NCBI GenBank assembly: GCA_019914945.1
Contig: CM034113.1
Span: 5,188,850 to 5,252,849 of the forward strand
Direction: 5' to 3'
Length of the DNA stretch: 64,000 nucleotides
Origin: Typha latifolia
Taxonomy: Eukaryota; Streptophyta; Magnoliopsida; Poales; Typhaceae
Every line of letters begins with the position of its first letter. Position 1 is the stretch's first letter. The translations under genes were made by a program, and so were the position numbers. A model generated the notes under the pieces. It was given only the letters and a program-made list of their open reading frames with translations. It was not told the origin of the DNA and did not search any database. Positions 60,401 through 64,000 of this stretch are shown piece after piece.

Positions 60401-61985
60401 ATGTCCCTATATCAGGCTCTACTTAAGTTCGTGTAGAACCATTCCTTATCAGGTTCTTCTGAGATTCCTTGACTTCCTTCTTCTACTTGGCACTTTCCAC
60501 TTAATCCTCCATGTGACGTCGAGTATATTGTTTCTTTATACAATCTGGACTATTTTGTCGTTTCTGACATCGTCAATTTAAATTTAATTTCTTTATTGTT
60601 CTCGTAGTTCTCCTCGACATTGTCCCCAAGGATGTTCTCAACATTAAATGTACTGAAACATACAGATTAAGAAAGCAATGTATATCCAAACTTCGTCAAT
60701 CAGCTTATTACATGTAGATGTTAATTTGACAGGACTAACTAGAATCACCTAAAGTGCTGCATCTTTGTAAATTCTTCGGCACAATTGATTTTACAGACTA
60801 ATTAGAGATTCTAATAGCTTCTACATAGTGGTCATAATGATATTAAATCATCATTTTCACATCAACTAAGGCTTGTTTGGAAGTTCACAATTTTATATTA
60901 TTACATTAATATGCATGACCAATTTAAATAACAAAAATCCATAAAACTACATACACCACATTTACAGCTGAACTGCATCTCTCTCAGAGTTTGGTTTGTC
61001 GCTGTTCTACTTTAATGAAGGCTTAGATCAAATTACATTTATGTACTAACAAAAACACACGATTATTAAATGCGACCATCATCCAGAGTAACCATAGATG
61101 ATATTTAAGCACAATCCCCGTGAACATCATTGTTCAGCACATATGCCGGCGCAAACATTTGAATGTATAATAGATTACTTTCCATTTACAGGCAGACACA
61201 CGCCTAATGTTTACCAGATTCTATACTTCTAAAATGAAAATCTGCATGCAGGTGTAAACAATGATCACACCTTAAAGAAAAGGCATTACTTTCAACACAC
61301 AGAGCAACTGCAGAGTATGCAAATGTCAATAAAGAAAATAAATACGCAAAATTACCAGGCTTCAGATCGCGATGAATGATTCCATGAGAGTGCAAGCATT
61401 CCATGGCCTGCGCTATGTCGAGTGCGAAACCAACCGCCATACGAGGTTCCAAGCTCTGCGGCCTAATGCTTAACATATACTTTCGCAGGGATCCCCCTGA
61501 GAGAAGTTCAGTAACCACAACCATCACCGGTTCCATACAAGCCCCAATAAACTGCAGATATGGATGAGAACTCCAGATTCAAACAAAAGAACCAACATTT
61601 GTACAGCAATGAAATTAAGAAGAAATCGGTGGCAAAGCCAAACGGATCACCATGACTAGGTTCTTGTGCTGGAATCTAGACAGCATATTCACCTCCCTCA
61701 TAAACATCGCCTCCCTCTTCGCCACCTCCTCGGGGTATTCCCCCCTGTTCACAATTTTAACAGCAACACTCTGATCCTTATACCTACTCATGCCAGAACG
61801 CAAACAATAAGAAGAGACTAAAGGCAAAAGAAGTGAACTTTTACACAATGAGGAATCAAGCCGACGTACTTGCCCTCGTAGACCTTACTATGCGCGCCTT
61901 CCCCGACCATCGGGCCGACGAAGAGCAGCCGCGGGTCGATCAACCACCTGGGATCGATGCGGCTGTCGTCGGTCCCAGACTCCAT
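57423..61985 (-). CDS. Raf-like Ser/Thr/Tyr protein kinase, ATN1 type (6 exons)
   Basis: On the minus strand the exons are 61985-61870, 61783-61651, 61551-61356, 58476-58352, 57976-57818 and 57731-57423, with GT-AG borders and consistent phases: 1038 bp, 345 residues, about the size of Arabidopsis ATN1. The kinase domain fills most of the protein: glycine loop [12 protein letters not shown] (27-38), VAVK with Lys48, helix-C Glu69, HRDLKPEN (catalytic Asp145), DFG (Asp164) and GTYRWMAPE (188-190). All catalytic residues are present, so it should be active. The subdomain XI block [21 protein letters not shown] and the STISPPEAP tail match ATN1/At5g50180-type kinases of the Raf-like MAPKKK class C. 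It ends RCFCFCSN, a cysteine-rich tip that could be lipid-modified. Intron 3 is 2.88 kb. The pathway is not known from sequence. Confidence 0.93.
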
Positions 61986-62656
61986 CTCCGAGAGCGTTGG
62001 AGTGAAGAGAAAAGGAGCAGAGTGTGGCAGTTTTAGTTCCCATGTTCTTGGGAAGCACTGCAACTAGCCATACCCTTTCTTTTCTGTTTTCCCTCTCACT
62101 CTCTGTGGGTTGTTTTTTTTTCCTTTTTTTTTCCTTACAAATAGGAGGAAAAGGACATGAGATGGGGTTTAAGATTAGGACAGAGGGGGGGGGTGAGAGG
62201 ATTGACTTCGGTCGGAGGGGAGGGGAGCTCGGCTTGGTCGTGCGGCAAGTGCCAGGGTGGCACAGCGACCACCTATGGGATGCCATCGCATTGATAGCAC
62301 TGACACAGTGACCTGCTCACCTTCCCGTTTTGCTTCTTCCTCCTATCTCCCCTTATCTCGTTGGCCATTTTGACGTGGATGATTTTTTTGCAATATATAT
62401 ATATAATAAAAGAAAAGGTTCGGAGACCCCGAGATTGCGGATGTCGTTCCGAACACAAGCTTTTCGAGCAGAAACCTGGGCCGGGCCCACCTGGAGTCTG
62501 ACGTGGGGCCCAACCAATCTATCCAACGGTTGTAAATGGGGGTGTAATTGGGTAAACGGTTCTCAAAACAAGGTGTTCGAGCTCAGCGCAGTTCATTCTT
62601 TCCCGTCTGCTATAGGTTTGAAACTATTTACCAAAAATATTTTTACATAAATATTG
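61986..62656. other. Kinase promoter / 5' UTR and spacer
   Basis: 61986-62140 is pyrimidine-rich on the minus strand (TCTCTCTCGG-like) and probably 5' UTR. 62395-62407 is a short TA run. No TATA box can be assigned with confidence and no other gene is seen. Confidence 0.5.
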
Positions 62657-62995
62657 TTTGAAATTCTCTTATTTACTTATATACCCCTCTAAAGTTGATA
62701 TTTATGTGTACATCCCCAAAACATATCATCTATACTTTTTAAAACTCTTATATTTTGCATGGATAATTATAACTAATTATTAAAATTTAAACAATTTAGA
62801 TATAAAAAATGAAAATATCCTTATTCTACTTTATATAATATTTTTTTAGTATGGCTATTTTTTATCACATTATTGAGACTTAATTTAAAAGATAATCAGC
62901 TAGGTAATTATACAAATAACATATATTTTGAGAGATATACATGAAAATATTAACTTTAAAGGGGCATATAAGTAAATAAGAAATTTTTAAAGGGT
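62657..62995. mobile_element. Palindromic MITE-like element
   Basis: The left arm TCTTATTTACTTATATACCC, then CTCTAAAGTTGATATT (62667-62705), is the near reverse complement of the right arm, AATATTAACTTTAAAGGGGC then ATATAAGTAAATAAGA (62946-62981). About 330 bp, AT-rich, no ORF. Confidence 0.65.
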
Positions 62996-64000
62996 ATACA
63001 TACAAAAAAAAATTTAGCCAGCTATTATAATTTTTGCCAAGTAGACAAGTAATTCATTTCTTATAAAGCCACTCTAATTGATGACTTTGAATAACTTAGG
63101 GCAACTTCTTTTTTTAGATAATACATGCTTTCACAAAAAGCAACTCTCTTTGAGATATGTTACTATATAAATTATTGTCTCGAAAAGTGCTTTCATAAAT
63201 CAATTTTTGTGGATAATAATTTACCTCACTGATGTGATATTTATATGGCAAAATTATAACAGTTTAGCAAATATTTGAAGGGTTAATTATATTTATATTC
63301 CCTAAACTATCACTATTTTTTACATACATCCCCTATAATAGCCACCACATGCCCTTCTTGTGAGGTTGCCCACATGTAAAACTCATGTATAGTCTATAAG
63401 ATATAGCAACATGCATATTATCATTAAATAAAAATAAAAATAACAGAACAATATACATATCATAGGCCATAATAAGTCCATCTTAAGACAAAAATGAGTA
63501 TAGTTCCCTAATACAAAAGTATAGTTCCCTAATACAAAATACAATAAGGAAAAAAGAACATAACCCCTTACAAAATACTATACCAAGAGAAATAAAATAA
63601 GCCTAACGCCTTACTAAACGAACTGCTACAAAAGCCCTCATAAGACGTTAGCCAATTTGCAACATATGTCAAATATGAATAAGCCTAATACTCAGCAAGT
63701 GGTATTATCTCGTGTATAATAATGTATAAAAAAATTTATAGCATAGCAAAATTCATACATTTACACCCAACATGATAAGTACAGAAATAGCTAAAGAGAA
63801 TATTATGCCAAACAATCTCAAATTTATTTTTATGTTATATGTATAGTCATGCTAAAAATCAACTCAACAAATAACATATGAATGATGTGCTCATTTTTAA
63901 TCATCTCTATGTACGATACAAGATAAGTATCAAGTTATATTTTAGTTAACACAGTTTGACTCCTGCATAGACTAACCTTCACTACATTTATGAGTTCACC
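62996..64000. other. AT-rich intergenic stretch
   Basis: No gene seen. A 21-bp tandem duplication (GTATAGTTCCCTAATACAAA plus one base) lies at 63498-63539. Confidence 0.5.

Noticed and set aside
1..64000. CRISPR arrays, operons, prophage or bacterial defence genes
   Set aside because: No spaced direct-repeat arrays and no prokaryotic gene organisation. All multi-exon genes have plant-type introns.

Overview
This is nuclear plant DNA, very probably from a monocot. The genes have plant-type spliced structures, and both the intronless PPR gene and the ERF gene are GC-rich (the PPR gene falls in GC from 5' to 3', a common monocot trait). The rest is dominated by Ty3/Gypsy, Ty1/Copia and L1 retroelements and by small palindromic DNA elements. 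There is no bacterial, plasmid, phage or CRISPR signal. Four host genes look intact: a GDSL esterase/lipase (minus strand, 5 exons, 18.4-22.2 kb), a P-class PPR protein (plus, 35.4-37.2 kb), an ERF group VIII-b transcription factor of ESR1/DRN type (plus, 50.1-51.0 kb) and a Raf-like protein kinase of ATN1 type (minus, 6 exons, 57.4-62.0 kb).

The first 17.8 kb is a deep transposon nest. An outer Ty3/Gypsy element on the minus strand (1666-17831, exact ATATT target duplication, 0.33-kb LTRs) was split by later insertions in its leader. One was a hAT-like miniature element (7933-11557, exact 8-bp duplication GGTTGGGT), itself split by a 3.06-kb solo LTR of probable Del/Tekay type (7957-11016, exact duplication CAGCC). 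Another was a chromodomain-bearing Gypsy element (about 12097-17273), whose protease region took in a further LTR insertion (15825-16791, duplication TAATG). Removing the layers leaves an outer element of about 7.4 kb, a normal size.

Between 23 and 33.4 kb lie an inverted pair of LTR-like remnants and a decayed L1 LINE. The LINE is interrupted by a second copy of the 3.1-kb solo LTR (26876-29974) and by a Copia fragment (31.78-33.13 kb). A second, uninterrupted copy of the hAT-like miniature element sits at 39256-39783 (duplication CTTCCACT). A Copia gag remnant with its upstream LTR lies at 53.3-55.3 kb, and a Gypsy LTR remnant at 55.6-56.2 kb.

The host genes are not functionally linked: a secreted esterase, an organellar RNA-binding protein, a shoot-meristem-type transcription factor and a signalling kinase. 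The most unusual signals are in the mobile DNA: the clean series of nested target duplications, a tandem array of primer-binding-site-like units beside one LTR, an LTR insertion reduced to one LTR plus PBS plus the last 15 bases of its partner, and clusters of the palindrome GCGTTCGAACGC in LTRs of both Gypsy and Copia elements. No novel protein-coding system was found.
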